64,000 nucleotides of DNA from Azolla caroliniana. Lineage: Eukaryota > Polypodiophyta. Under the pieces are notes generated by a model that saw nothing but the letters and a program-made list of their open reading frames with translations, had not been told where the DNA came from and searched no databases. The translations under genes were made by a program, and so were the position numbers. The stretch is from assembly GCA_043228905.1 (NCBI GenBank), contig JBHGNT010000022.1, positions 8,122,001 through 8,186,000 of the forward strand, in the 5' to 3' direction. Positions 1 through 9,984 of this stretch are shown in pieces (within the stretch, counting starts at the first letter, position 1; the number at the start of each line of letters is the position of its first letter).

Positions 1-8
1 ATGTTGAG

Positions 9-480
9 TGTTCTCCATGAACACATTGTATTGTACTATGTGTTGTATCTATACTAAATTAGTGTTTATTGGGGGATGTAAAGTACATGTGTTGTAGTAT
101 TAATTATCTTCTAAGGAGGGTTGTGTTCTCTGTGGACACATTGTACTGTATTGTGTATTGTATTTGTACTAAATCAGTATTAATGAATGTAAAGTACTCG
201 TCGTCAGCAACATGGTACTATCCGATATTGAAGAGTTTGTACTATTTATTTGTTAATTCATGTAGAGTGCTTTCCATGAATTCATTGTACTATGCTTTGT
301 GTTGTATCCGTACTAAATTAGTATTAATGGATGCCAAGTTGACATGGTTGACAACATAGTACTATTTATCTTTTAATAAGTGTAGAGTGTTCTCAATGGA
401 TACGTTGTGCTATGCTTTGTTTTGAATGTGTACTAAATCAATATTAATGGATGTGTAGTACTCTCAATTGACAACATAGT
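9..480. repeat. Degenerate tandem repeat, unit about 115-145 bp
   Basis: Four diverged units begin near 9, 123, 267 and 387. Each carries a GTTCTC..GGACACATTGTAC-like head, a middle TACTAAATTAGTATTAATGG and an ACAACATAGTACTA-like tail. The array ends just before the first readable exon of the HGKG-family relic, so it probably occupies or replaces its upstream intron. TAGTACTAA-type words also recur between 1900 and 4000, which suggests the whole block evolved together. Confidence 0.6.
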
Positions 481-513
481 ACTAATTTTGTTGGAAACTT
501 GAGATACAAAAGC

Positions 514-1401
514 AGGTATTTCTCCTTATTCAACATTCGTATGCAATGGAACTACTTCGGGTCTGGACATGGAAAAGGAGAGCATGATGGCGCGGGGGCT
601 GTGATCAAACGTGCCCTTACAAGTGAGCAGTTGGATAATAATGGTGCTAAGTTACAAAATGCACATGATGTTGTGTAGTGGCTAACATGGAAGATGTCAA
701 ATGATGGTAAGAATAGATTGTTTGTTGAAGTTTGCGTTGATGAGGTTGATAGAACTAAATCATATGGTTGTAAAACCGTGAAAGGCACACGCAGCACCCA
801 TTGTGTATTAGGGTTTAGCCGCAAGGACACAACACAATTGTTACTCCGTACTTTATCATGCTTTTGTTCCATGTGTATAGATGAAGCTTGGGATAAATGC
901 ATCAACCTATCAATCGTCGAGCCCTGGAAGCTGCAGAAGCTTGAGCCTGAACGACAAGATGATATTGAAGAGGATGCGCATTCAAACGATATTGTATACT
1001 ACAACCAACATCAAGACTTGGTAGTTTTATTGGAAGTTGGAGATCATTTTGCAGTGCTCAAATCTCCTCAGAATGAAGATTTAGAAGACTACTACATTGT
1101 GGTGTGCCAGCAAGGCAAGACATTATTGAAAGAAGTGGTGAGGGATGGTTGGGGCAACAATTTCAATGTTGGTGAGTCTGTCGTGTATGGAAACTATTAT
1201 GCAAAGTTGCTGCAGTGCAAGAACAAATATGCATTACTAAAAGAAGCACCGATCGCAATAATCTACATTGATGCCATTCTTGCGATCAAATTCAATATGA
1301 CTCAAGCAAAGCACAAGGTTAAGGGATACAACACTGTCTACAAGGTCCCCCAAGAGGTTCATGAGCACATATTAGGGGAGGTCTCTCTATTTAATGCTTG
1401 A
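514..1401 (+). pseudogene. C-terminal part of an uncharacterised eukaryotic HGKG/DG.G/KR-motif family, one in-frame stop
   Basis: One frame reads from an acceptor-like AG near 513 to the TGA at 1399-1401, broken only by TAG at 676-678. It starts with YFSLFNIRMQWNYFGSGHG and continues with KGEHDGAGAVIKR. That motif is shared by a family of uncharacterised plant and animal proteins that I associate, from memory only, with transposase-like ORFs. Downstream is a cysteine cluster (SCFCSMCIDEAWDKC, about 852-900), an acidic stretch and a mixed alpha/beta tail. The longest uninterrupted piece starts at 694 and encodes 235 residues. The upstream catalytic part is absent and tandem repeats lie in its place. 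Function is unknown. The single stop makes this a probable pseudogene unless translation starts at the ATG at 694. Confidence 0.55.
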
Positions 1402-1580
1402 AAGTCAACCTATCAATACATTGTACCAGAAAACTGAAAAACATCCACTTGTAGTTCACTATTTGATGTATTGATATGTTAATTTTGATGATTGACAAAT
1501 GAATCGATATATTTTGTGTTTCTTCTATTATGTATTATGAATCGATATATTTGATGTATTGAGACTATTTATTGAGCTTG

Positions 1581-1786
1581 TATTGTAAGTGTTTATGGTA
1601 ATTATAGAGTTGCTTGTTTCCATGGTTTAAGGTGTGAAGTCTTCAATACTTTTGTATTGTCAGTGTTTATGGTAATTATAGAGTTGCTTGTTTCTATGGT
1701 TTAAGGTGTGAAGTCTTGAATACTTAGTAGCCTAAAGCTTGTTTCTATGGTTTAAGGTGTGAAGTCTTGAATACTTAGTAGCCTAA
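1581..1786. repeat. Direct tandem repeat, about 75 bp, 2.6 copies
   Basis: Copies begin at 1581 and 1655, with a partial copy at 1738. All share the block reading GTTTATGGTAATTATAGAG followed by the block TGGTTTAAGGTGTGAAGTCTT. Divergence is only a few bases per copy, so the duplication is fairly recent. Confidence 0.8.
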
Positions 1787-1880
1787 ATATGGCCCAAACT
1801 TATTCAACTATCAAGTCTCTATTGTGTGCACTCAAGTCATTATTCAACTCTAACCATGTGCACTCAAGGAGACCATACTT

Positions 1881-2028
1881 CGCAAGTATCAATATACATA
1901 TTAGTACTAACGCAAGTATCAATATACATATTAGTTTAGTACTAATGTCAATTGCAAGTATTATGTAATACATAGCAGTCTCCCAATGTCAATTGCAAGT
2001 ATTAAGTAATACATAGTAGTCTCCCAAA
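1881..2028. repeat. Two adjacent short tandem duplications (about 30 bp and 42 bp)
   Basis: CGCAAGTATCAATATACATA occurs at 1881 and 1911. Immediately after, a block starting ATGTCAATTGCAAGTATTA occurs at 1944 and 1986. Each pair is almost identical. Confidence 0.75.
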
Positions 2029-2372
2029 GTATCTCAGTTAGACGGATACATACATCTGATGTAAAGTTCGGTTGCATGACAGTATATAGCAGTCTTCTAA
2101 ATCTTCATCTGGTATAATGAACTGTATATAGCATCTCAGTTAACAATATAGAATTTTATTTGTAATCAACACAATCATGGTTGCATGGGAGTGTGATAAA
2201 TTCGTACCTCCCTCACCAAAGATCATTTCATAATTAGCAATATAGAAATTCAGATTACACTACAACACTAGATGAGTGATCTGATCTTCACAGCATTTCA
2301 GAGTTAACAATAGAATACATTTTCATTCTCTACAATTGGCAATATAGAATTTCACACTGGTATAACTACTGG

Positions 2373-2554
2373 ATTTTGGTATACCAAATAGTTCAATTTC
2401 AGACATCACTAACAGTTCAACTAAAGTTCAAGTACAATCGAAAGACACTGGTATAACTATTTCAGATAAATGAGACAGTATTTTGGTATACCAAATAGTT
2501 CAATTTCAGACATCACTAACAGTTCAGCTAAAGTTCAAGTACAATTGAAAGACA
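2373..2554. repeat. Direct repeat, 75 bp, spaced 107 bp
   Basis: The copy at 2373-2447 and the copy at 2480-2554 both read ATTTTGGTATACCAAATAGT through to GAAAGACA, with about two differences. The second copy abuts the end of the acidic-repeat exon on the minus strand. Confidence 0.85.
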
Positions 2555-2555
2555 A

Positions 2556-3521
2556 TCAGGCACTAGAGGGCAATTTGGCCGATCTTGTAATGCGCTTGTT
2601 GTTGGTGCCAATTTTTTCTGATTTTACATTCTTCTTTAACTTAAAGCCTTTAGGTATCAGCTGACTAAGTGGCACTTCATCATCAGAGGCATCAGAGACA
2701 GGCGTGGATCCACGGGCACCTTGTACTAGTGGCAAGCTTGAGAGAGCAACTGTGTTTTCTGCAACTGCAATGCTTGTACACACATCCACAAAGGTACTGT
2801 CGATAGACAAATTATCACTCATCTCCTGAATGTGGGTTGTTTTACTACTCATGTTGTTGATAGTATGCTCAGTCTCAGTACAATTAGGCTCTTGTATGTG
2901 GGCCATAGCAATACTCCTGGCGAACTCTTGGCTGGTGATAGTCACCTCATTCTTAAGACCACTGTGCTCTCCTTCTTGGGTGATCTTTATTGCCCTATCG
3001 TCATCACCGATGCTTGTACACTCGTTCTTAATACAATTAGACTCCTATATGTGGACTGTGGCAGTAGTCATGGTCAACTCCTCTTGTACGGCGGTTGTCA
3101 CCTCATTCTTAAGACAATCGTGCTCCCCTTCTTGGGTAGTCTTTATTACCTGGTCCTCATGGGTGATGCTATTAGTAACGATGTTCTTTCCACTATCCTC
3201 ATGGGATTCTTTAGATACTACTAGCACATTCTCAGTACAATCAAGCTCCTCTTCAGTACTAGCGATGTTCTTTCCACACTCCTCATGGGAATCTTTAGAC
3301 ACTACAGATACATTCTCAGTACAATCAGTCTTCTCTTCAGTACTTGCCATATTCTTTCCACACTCCTCATGGGCTTCTTTAGACAAATTTTTGTTTGTAC
3401 ATGCCAGCTGCTCTTCAAATATGAATGCTTCGTTTTTCTCACAGTCCTGATGTGTGGAAGATGTGCTTAATCCAACAAATGTAGATTGGATTTTAGTACT
3501 AACGTGGTATTTTGCACACAA
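2556..3521 (-). pseudogene. Acidic, internally repeated C-terminal exon of a decayed gene, one in-frame stop
   Basis: The minus strand is open from 3521 to the stop at 2556 except for one TAG at 3045-3047. The product is acidic and Ser/Thr/Glu-rich. It contains a duplicated block of about 30 residues: HEECGKNMASTEEKTDC is followed by HEECGKNIASTEEELDC. A second duplication pairs GEHDCLKNEVTTA with GEHSGLKNEVTIT. The tail turns basic (KGFKLKKNVKSEK..). No known domain is recognised. The first residues (LCAKYHV..) echo the end of the RING-like exon upstream (LCAKYHF..), which may mean an exon duplication. It probably belongs to the same minus-strand gene as the three exons between 4031 and 5390. 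Confidence 0.45.
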
Positions 3522-4030
3522 GTAATACTAAACATGATATGTGTTCTACACACCTAATTACATAACTTGTACTAATTACACCAACAATATTAATCTTGAA
3601 TAGTATTAGTACTAAACGTGATATGTGTTTGACACACCTCATTTCAAAATTACACAAACTGTACTAATATTCAACAATTTACTATACACCTTGTTACCAA
3701 ATTACATAACTAGTACTAATTCCCAAGTTACACAAACGATACTAACAGTCAACAGTGTACTACAATACAAGTATAGTGTCTACTAAACTAGTACTAGGCA
3801 AGTTGCAATATAGATTGGACGATGTTGTACCTGGTTCCCTTTTAGTACTAATTCTGGAAAATATCCCTTCAACTACACATACCAATGATATATTAAGAGT
3901 ACTACCAACCCACATAATTAGGGTTCCACATATTAGTTGTTAGAGATACACTAATACTAATCCATTGTTCTCCTAAATTTGAAGTATGAATTGTGGCGTA
4001 CACTAGTTCTAATCCAAATGTAAATTGACA
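3522..4030. other. AT-rich spacer or intron with TAGTACTAA-type words
   Basis: No open frame of note. TTAGTACTAA or ACTAGTACTAA words recur roughly every 40-60 bases, as in the 1-480 array. Confidence 0.5.
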
Positions 4031-4259
4031 TCATATAATACAAACAATAGAATAGTAGAGCCAAATATCGTATGGGTGTACTTTTAAACCCCAAGCATAG
4101 TACCACTCAACCGCAATTGTAGTTTTACAGTCCATACATGTATTCTCTTTCTCAAAATGATACTTAGCACATAACACATGATATGTGTGCAAGCACGATG
4201 TAATCACAACATCCATAGCCTCCAGCTTGAATCCGAGGCCACAAAATATACACCTGGCA
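4031..4259 (-). pseudogene. RING-like zinc-finger exon
   Basis: After an acceptor (TCTGCCAG, exon starting near 4259) the frame reads CIFCGLGFKLEAMDVVITSC and then HTYHVLCAKYHFEKENTCMDC. The spacing C-x2-C...C-x-H-x2-H-x2-C...C-x2-C resembles a RING or U-box-type Zn ligand set. The exon then runs to a stop at 4031. RING domains usually mediate E2 binding in ubiquitin ligation, but here only the ligand pattern is seen and the activity is not inferred. The intron towards the coiled-coil exon would be about 4260-4352. Confidence 0.45.
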
Positions 4260-4330
4260 GATTGCAAACACAAGTTATAATATATTAGCTAATATGATAT
4301 TTATACCACAGAAGTAGAAATAAATAACTT

Positions 4331-4987
4331 TTAAAGCCAATACCGTGATATAGCTATACTAGTAATGGTACTTTCCATATCACTTGGGTGCTCAATTACA
4401 GATGGACACAAAGTTTCAAAACCTTTTTGTTTTAAATCCTGCATCAAGCACGCAAGGTTCTCGGAATGTAATTTTAAAGCTGACAACCTATGATCTATTT
4501 CGGAATGTGCATTCCTGCAAGTATCAAGGTCTCTCATCTATGAACCTAATTGAGTGCCCATATTGTTTAGCTCTTTCTTCAACTCCTCTTTCAACACCTC
4601 ACTTTCTGAATTTTGGATTGTCGATGTAATCCATTCATATATACTCTTTAATGAAGAGAATTTCTTTTCTGCCTGTATCTCAACTGATTTAACTGCTTCC
4701 AAATCAGCAAGTAGTGCTTGTATTCTTGAGCTCATAGAAGCTATGCAACTGGCCATCATCTGTTCATGCTTTTCAGTCATTGTGGCCCGTACCTTTGCAG
4801 ATTGAACTTGGTGGACAGGTGTTGTAGTCGGAATATCCACATGAGAGGTTCTCGATGACTTCAAGCCAGTGTTGGTATTGGAGGACCCTTTATAATGTTC
4901 TGACCAATGCCGATTAAAATCTTCCCAATCTATGTTGATGCCACCCTGAACTTCACATGCAAATGCACGTGGAAAAACAGTACCCAC
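4331..4987 (-). pseudogene. Coiled-coil exon of the same decayed gene, one in-frame stop
   Basis: A single minus-strand frame from 4987 to about 4331 is interrupted only by TAG at 4538-4540. It starts with a short conserved-looking segment (NIDWEDFNRHWSEHYKGSS). Then come a Ser/Thr-rich linker and a long heptad-rich helix with many Glu, Lys, Leu and Met (SSRIQALLADLEAVKSVEIQ and the following KKFSSLKSIYEW), a typical coiled coil. Its 3' end has a donor-like GTATTGG that would join it to the RING-like exon. A coiled coil plus RING suggests a TRIM-like layout, but I do not recognise the family. Confidence 0.45.
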
Positions 4988-5040
4988 CTCATTGTTACAG
5001 ATTTGATTTGTATCATAAACATGTTAATATATCATCTTCA

Positions 5041-5390
5041 ATAAGTTCACATATTCCCTCTTCAATCCTCTTATGTGGAATCCTCGCATTGTATTGGGAT
5101 GTGCTGACCCCCAGGTTTTTATCAACCACTCTCTCAACTAAGGATAAACTTCAGGTGGTGCTCGAAGGAAATAACTCCATCTGAGAGGTGTGTCTCGAAT
5201 GATGGAGTGGTACATCTTCTTTCTCTATGTTGATGAATTCATCACCCTTTCTCTTGTGGGTGTCTTCTTGCTTTCTTTGATAGGTGTCCTTTTTCCTTCC
5301 TTCACTGGTGTCTTCACTTTCTCTTTCATCAATGTCTTCTTTATGGGTGTCCTCTCGTCATTGTCCTAGTCATCACTATTCTCGTTGAAT
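5041..5390 (-). pseudogene. Lysine-rich N-terminal exon of the same decayed gene, with stops
   Basis: In one minus-strand frame there is an acidic start (YSFNESSDD, stop, DNDERTP) and a basic run of KTPxKE-like repeats. After a stop at the end of that run comes a well-formed stretch (YHSIIRDTPLRWSYFLRAPP, then a stop within a segment ending GFHIRGLKREYVNLL). Three or more stops mark it as decayed. It precedes the coiled-coil exon in the right order and strand. Confidence 0.35.
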
Positions 5391-5440
5391 GAATATGCAT
5401 GTACTAGAATAAAACTCATCAAATTACCATCAACACATTG

Positions 5441-5962
5441 CATGTACAAGCCATGTCAAACACACAAAAACCCTAAATAGTTGGAAAAAACTCATCCATG
5501 TCAAACAAACACAAAATAAAAACAGATGGACAGGAAACACCAACAAAACGAAAACATAGCCAACTCCATCTAAGTTGCATGTACAAACCATGTCAAACAC
5601 ACAACCACCCTAAACATTCGGAAGAAAACTCATCCATGTCTAACACATACAAATTAAAAACAGACAGACAGGAAACACAGAGAAAACGAAAACATAACAA
5701 CTCATCATAGCCAACTCCATCTAAGTTGCATGTACAAACCATGTCAAACACACAACCACCCTAAACAGTTGGAAGAAAACTCATCCATGTCAAACACATA
5801 CAAATTAAAAACAAACAGATAGGAAACACAGAAAAAATGAAAACATACCAGTTGGGCATGCAACACATAGACTATGAATAATCAAAACCTAAAAATGCCC
5901 ATACACATACAAATTAAAAACAGACGAACAGGAAACACAGAGAAAACGAAAACATACCAGTT
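5441..5962. repeat. Tandem repeat, unit about 137-151 bp, 3.5 copies
   Basis: Units begin CATGTACAAxCCATGTCAAA at 5441, 5578 and 5729. A partial fourth (5903-5962) shares ACATACAAATTAAAAACAG and GGAAACACAGAGAAAACGAA. It sits upstream of the minus-strand gene remnants, where its 5' region or first intron would be. Confidence 0.8.
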
Positions 5963-6438
5963 GGGCATGTAGCACAGAGAATACCTGGAGGTCATACAAG
6001 CTGCAGATGGATTGATGGGTCGAAGGCAATTGGAGCCAAGGTCAAGGCAGAGGTACCACACCGTGTTGATTTCGACACCTTGGGAGCACACCAAGCCTTC
6101 AAAATCACCTATATGCAAGAGGTTGTTGACGAGGCTACTGTAGAGGAGACAAACGAGCATACACAAGGAAAGAAAATCAACAACGAGAACATCAATCCGG
6201 GGAAACAAAAATCTCTGCATATACAGAGATAGAGATCGAACCTGGCACAGAGGGGAACACAACAACAACTACGCGGGGAAACAGAGAATCGAAGGTGGAG
6301 TGAGAGAGAGAAACAGAAAGAAAGAAAGAAACAGAGATTCAAAGGTGGAGTGAGAGAGAGAAAGAGAGAGAAAGGTAATAGATATGTGTCTTCTTTCTAA
6401 CTTTCTACCACTGTCTGTCTAACAACTTCGAGACCGAA

Positions 6439-6440
<2 letters not shown>

Positions 6441-6470
<30 letters not shown>
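6441..6470. repeat. (GA)n microsatellite
   Basis: About 15 GA units inside a longer GA-rich stretch (6290-6500). Confidence 0.9.
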
Positions 6471-6476
<6 letters not shown>

Positions 6477-6841
6477 GAGAGACTGAGACTGAGACTGACC
6501 AAGTGTCACATTCGAAACCTTCTCCAAGTGTGCTTTCGTACAACTCTACCTAGGAGAATGAAATTACAATTAATGTATTAAATACGGTCTTGGGACATTT
6601 TGAGTGTAATGTATAATATCTTTGTACATTCAAGTGTGACGTAATGAATTTGTTATTTGAAATTTGTCAAGATAATAATTGTTTTATTTTCAATTTTTAA
6701 TGTTTATTTTCTTCCTCAATTTAGTACTAAATTTTTGGCCAAAAGTTGGTACACCATAGCATGCTTCGACCCCTAAGTAAAGCTTTTTCCTAGAAAATAT
6801 GCGTGAAGTAACCTTTCTATGTGGGATATCTACTTTTCTAA

Positions 6842-6915
6842 CATTTATAATGTGTTAGTGTAATGGTAAGGCTTCAAATTATTAACATGGAGGTACAAGG
6901 TTTGAATCTTGGCCT
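6842..6915 (+). repeat. tRNA-like or SINE-like segment
   Basis: TTAGTGTAATGGTAAGG resembles a pol III A box. AAGGTTTGAATCTTGG, about 35 bases downstream, resembles the B box (GGTTCRANYCC). No cloverleaf closes cleanly, so a functional tRNA is unlikely. A SINE head or an old tRNA-derived segment fits better. Confidence 0.35.
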
Positions 6916-6972
6916 ATACATGTAATATATATTTTGATATTTCTTTCTTTTTCTTCATATTTATTTAATCGG

Positions 6973-7575
6973 TTATTTTACACGTTTTTCACGTAGTTTA
7001 CAAAATACACTACGACAATTTAAACTACCACCTTGCCTATCTTGCACATCCTCTATCATATTAAAGTCCCCAACTAATGCCCAATGATCAATCTGTTGGG
7101 GTACTTTTAATAAAATTCCACTCCAAAAACGAGTCCTCACTGCCTCTGAATTTGGGCCATAAAGATTAAGCAAACCCCACTTAATCTCTCTTATTTGAAA
7201 AACAATATATTGTGCTCTTTTATTCGATAATGATCCTGACATAATTACATGTGAGGCCCAAATATGTGAAATTGCAATACATAAACCCCCTTGAATATCG
7301 TTTGGACCAAAGGCCGGTAACCAAAAGTGTTGCCACCTCCTAGGGAGAAGATTTCCATATCTTAAGAGATGTCGTTCCCCTAAATGATGTTCCTAAATCA
7401 TGATCACATCTATTGTGCCTATGTAAGGTTTTCTCAATTCCTGTCTAAAAGCCCCTCTCATTCGTCGAAACCGATTACCTCCTAATCCTTGTAAATTCCA
7501 TGAGATTATATTCAGAACATCCATAAATAAACTAGGCATTATGAAACTATCCTTTTCTCCACCAAAACAAGACAT
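6973..7575 (-). pseudogene. LINE (L1-type) ORF2 N-terminus, APE-like endonuclease
   Basis: The minus strand reads LNIISWNLQGLGGNRFRRMR near 7525-7460, the canonical start of a plant L1 endonuclease. After a frame-broken stretch (7243-7392) it reads WGLLNLYGPNSE and WALVGDFNMIEDVQDRQGG, the endonuclease core with the GDFN catalytic motif. The frame stops at 6973, well before the reverse transcriptase. The segment is colinear with the ORF1 remnant at 7700-9009 on the same strand. Confidence 0.8.
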
Positions 7576-7699
7576 CTACATATTCCTTCCTCAGCAACAC
7601 GTAATTGTCTTCTTGTTGTCATCATATCTTTATGAATATTTGTGTGAACGGATAGGGATCACCTTTTCCATTGTAGGATTATCCCCGGTACCCAAGGAT

Positions 7700-9009
7700 A
7701 TTGCTGAAAAAGAGAAATCATTAGTACTCTAAGGACTTTCCTTTTCCAAAATCAAGAGAGAGTTTTGTTTTGATGTATCCTCCTCGTAGATTACTAAAGA
7801 TAACAGGTTTTCACAATTCATGTTAACACCCGAACATTCAATCTTTTGCCCTTTGTCTTGAGACATTGGGTGGGCTAAGGAATGAATGATATGTTTTCCT
7901 TTATCTCCCAATTGATTACCTTTGACTTGCCCCATAAACAAAGCCTCTAACTTATGATGGCTTGTAAGGGAGATTGTATCATTAAATTCTTTTAACGATA
8001 AGACTTCTTGATCCTATTTCGAGGATGATGGAATTTGTACTTCGGTGACTTTATTCACCTCCCTTAAATTATTTTTCAATGAAATATCACTACCTTCCTT
8101 GCTATTCAAAGGATTATACGGATTGCAATCCAACAAAAACATAGAATTTACCGAAGAATTAGTCTGTTTAAAAGAATGTTTAGTTGCAACTGGTGTCCAA
8201 TTTGATCTGCCCACCTTCGAAGTCGATTATAAGACCTCCTCTGATCAATAGCGTCTACGTGGACAATTCTTGCCTAAATACCCAAATTTTTTGCATATTA
8301 AACATTGATCCGGAAGACCATGATACATAATCCTCTTGGATAACGATTCGTTATGTCCCTGCAGATTCAACAACAAAACATAAGATGGTAATTCAGTATT
8401 CCTAGGTGCCAAAATCCTCAATGAAGGTGCTCCTCGTATGCGTTCATCATCTTGTGAAGTCTCATTTTTAATAGCTATCACTGTGCCAAGAAGAGAGCTT
8501 ATTTGGGTTAACATTTGATGTCATTGTTTCTTCAATCTGGGGAAAATGGTGGTAAAAATCATATGGGCCTCTTTGTTCTTCAGAATATCATCAGTAATCA
8601 CATTATGATTCCACTTATAAAAAGATATCCACGCACCTTGCAACGATGTATGCTTGATCTCCTACAAACGACCAATGGACAAATGATCGGAAAACTCCAA
8701 ATGATAACATCCTTTGCCCATAAATTGTATGTCTACCACATTATTTACTTTTTCCGGAAAGATCACATACAACATATGACGTAATTCTAGCCTATTCGGC
8801 CTTAATCCTTCCATATGTGCCACCAACGAGACCGCCTCCAACCGATGTACTTTTGTCAACACTAGGGTTTTTTCATTATTTGGCAAGGAGAGTGAGACGA
8901 CCTTACCTGAAATATGAGGAGAGATGATAGGCGGAGAGACGACATTAAACATTGATATGGAACTCCCTCTCTGTGTTGACTTAGGTGCCGCTCGGCGCTC
9001 AGCCATCAC
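7700..9009 (-). pseudogene. LINE ORF1 (gag-like, DUF4283-like and CCHC knuckle), decayed
   Basis: Starts at the ATG near 9009 (MMAERRAAPKST..). Residues in the 8662-8900 interval resemble the DUF4283 domain of plant L1 ORF1 (KVHRLEAVSLVAHMEGLR, FMGKGCYHLEF). The next piece (8245-8514) ends in a CCHC knuckle, CLICKKFGYLGKNC. From 8240 to 7700 only Ser/Asn-rich linker frames remain. Frameshifts separate the pieces. The ORF1 protein would bind the LINE RNA. Confidence 0.75.
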
Positions 9010-9059
9010 TCATTCATCTGCTCACAGTTCAGCCCGTTTCTCTGCTCCATAGTTCTACC

Positions 9060-9553
9060 ACACCCAAAACAATTTGAAATCCTACTTTTCGTGGGGTCTC
9101 TTTGTGTATTCCTCTTGCGGTTTACTCTCATAGAATGGCATAATGTAAACGTTTTGTGGATTGCTCTTGTGCTATCTCTTCACGGATTGACTTCATGAGA
9201 TCCTTTCGCATGATGCCCTTGTGTGTTGAACGAGCGCTTGCGCAAATAATGGGTGCTTGGGACATGAACCAACTCTCATGCTTTTAAAGGGCTCTCGTGT
9301 AATGGAGGAGTTTTTATGGATTCCAAGGACACTCATGTTTTAGGTGCTCGTGTAAAGAATGCGTGCTTGGGACATGAATCAATGATCATGTTGAAGGTCC
9401 AAAAGCATTCATGGAATGAATCCACAATTGTGCATTGAATCTACAATAATAGATTGAACCCACAGAGGGTACTCTTGGGGATTCCACCAAGAGCCTTTTG
9501 TGGAAAAAATCTATGAAACATGAATCAATGCCCCCACCCCACCCCCCTGCTAC
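9060..9553. other. Non-coding; probable LINE 5' UTR or unknown spacer
   Basis: No gene seen. The words TGCTTGGGACATGAA and CTCGTGTAA recur at about 9250-9300 and 9345-9380, so there is a weak internal duplication. Confidence 0.4.
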
Positions 9554-9659
9554 TTGTTGATGACTAGCAAAGAAGAGGTTGGTTGGCGACTATTGCTACA
9601 TCCATTGCGCCTCTATCACCGGCCGATGCTAACATCACTTCTTGTTGCAGGTTATGTCA

Positions 9660-9880
9660 CCCCTCACATTTATACACACAATGTATATGCACACTTCCAT
9701 ATTTTGATAGATACGTATATACATATACATAAATACATACACATCCATATATACATACTTACATACACACACAAGTACACACACACTTACATTGTATTTA
9801 CTCATACATACCTTGCACATTATCATTTATATGAACATTTACATAGACACACATACACAAAAATACTCTCATATACTTAT
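9660..9880. repeat. (TACA)n / (CA)n-rich simple repeat
   Basis: A long degenerate run of CATATACA, TACATACA and CACACACA words. The open frames across it (Tyr/Thr/His-rich) are by-products of the repeat. Confidence 0.85.
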
Positions 9881-9984
9881 GCAATCTTAAACCCATCCAT
9901 TTACCAAAGCACCCCTACACACTCCCTTGCTTTCTCAACTCGCAACATCTCAACCTACGTGGTCTTCCCATCCCACAATCTCAC

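Larger units (their letters stand above)
1402..2372. other. AT-rich non-coding stretch with short duplications
   Basis: No convincing gene. It holds two sets of local direct repeats, listed separately, and TAGTACTAA-type words. Confidence 0.6.

Noticed and set aside
2830-3450. 206-codon + strand Ser-rich hydrophobic frame
   Set aside because: Shadow of the repeated acidic exon on the minus strand; its periodicity derives from that exon.
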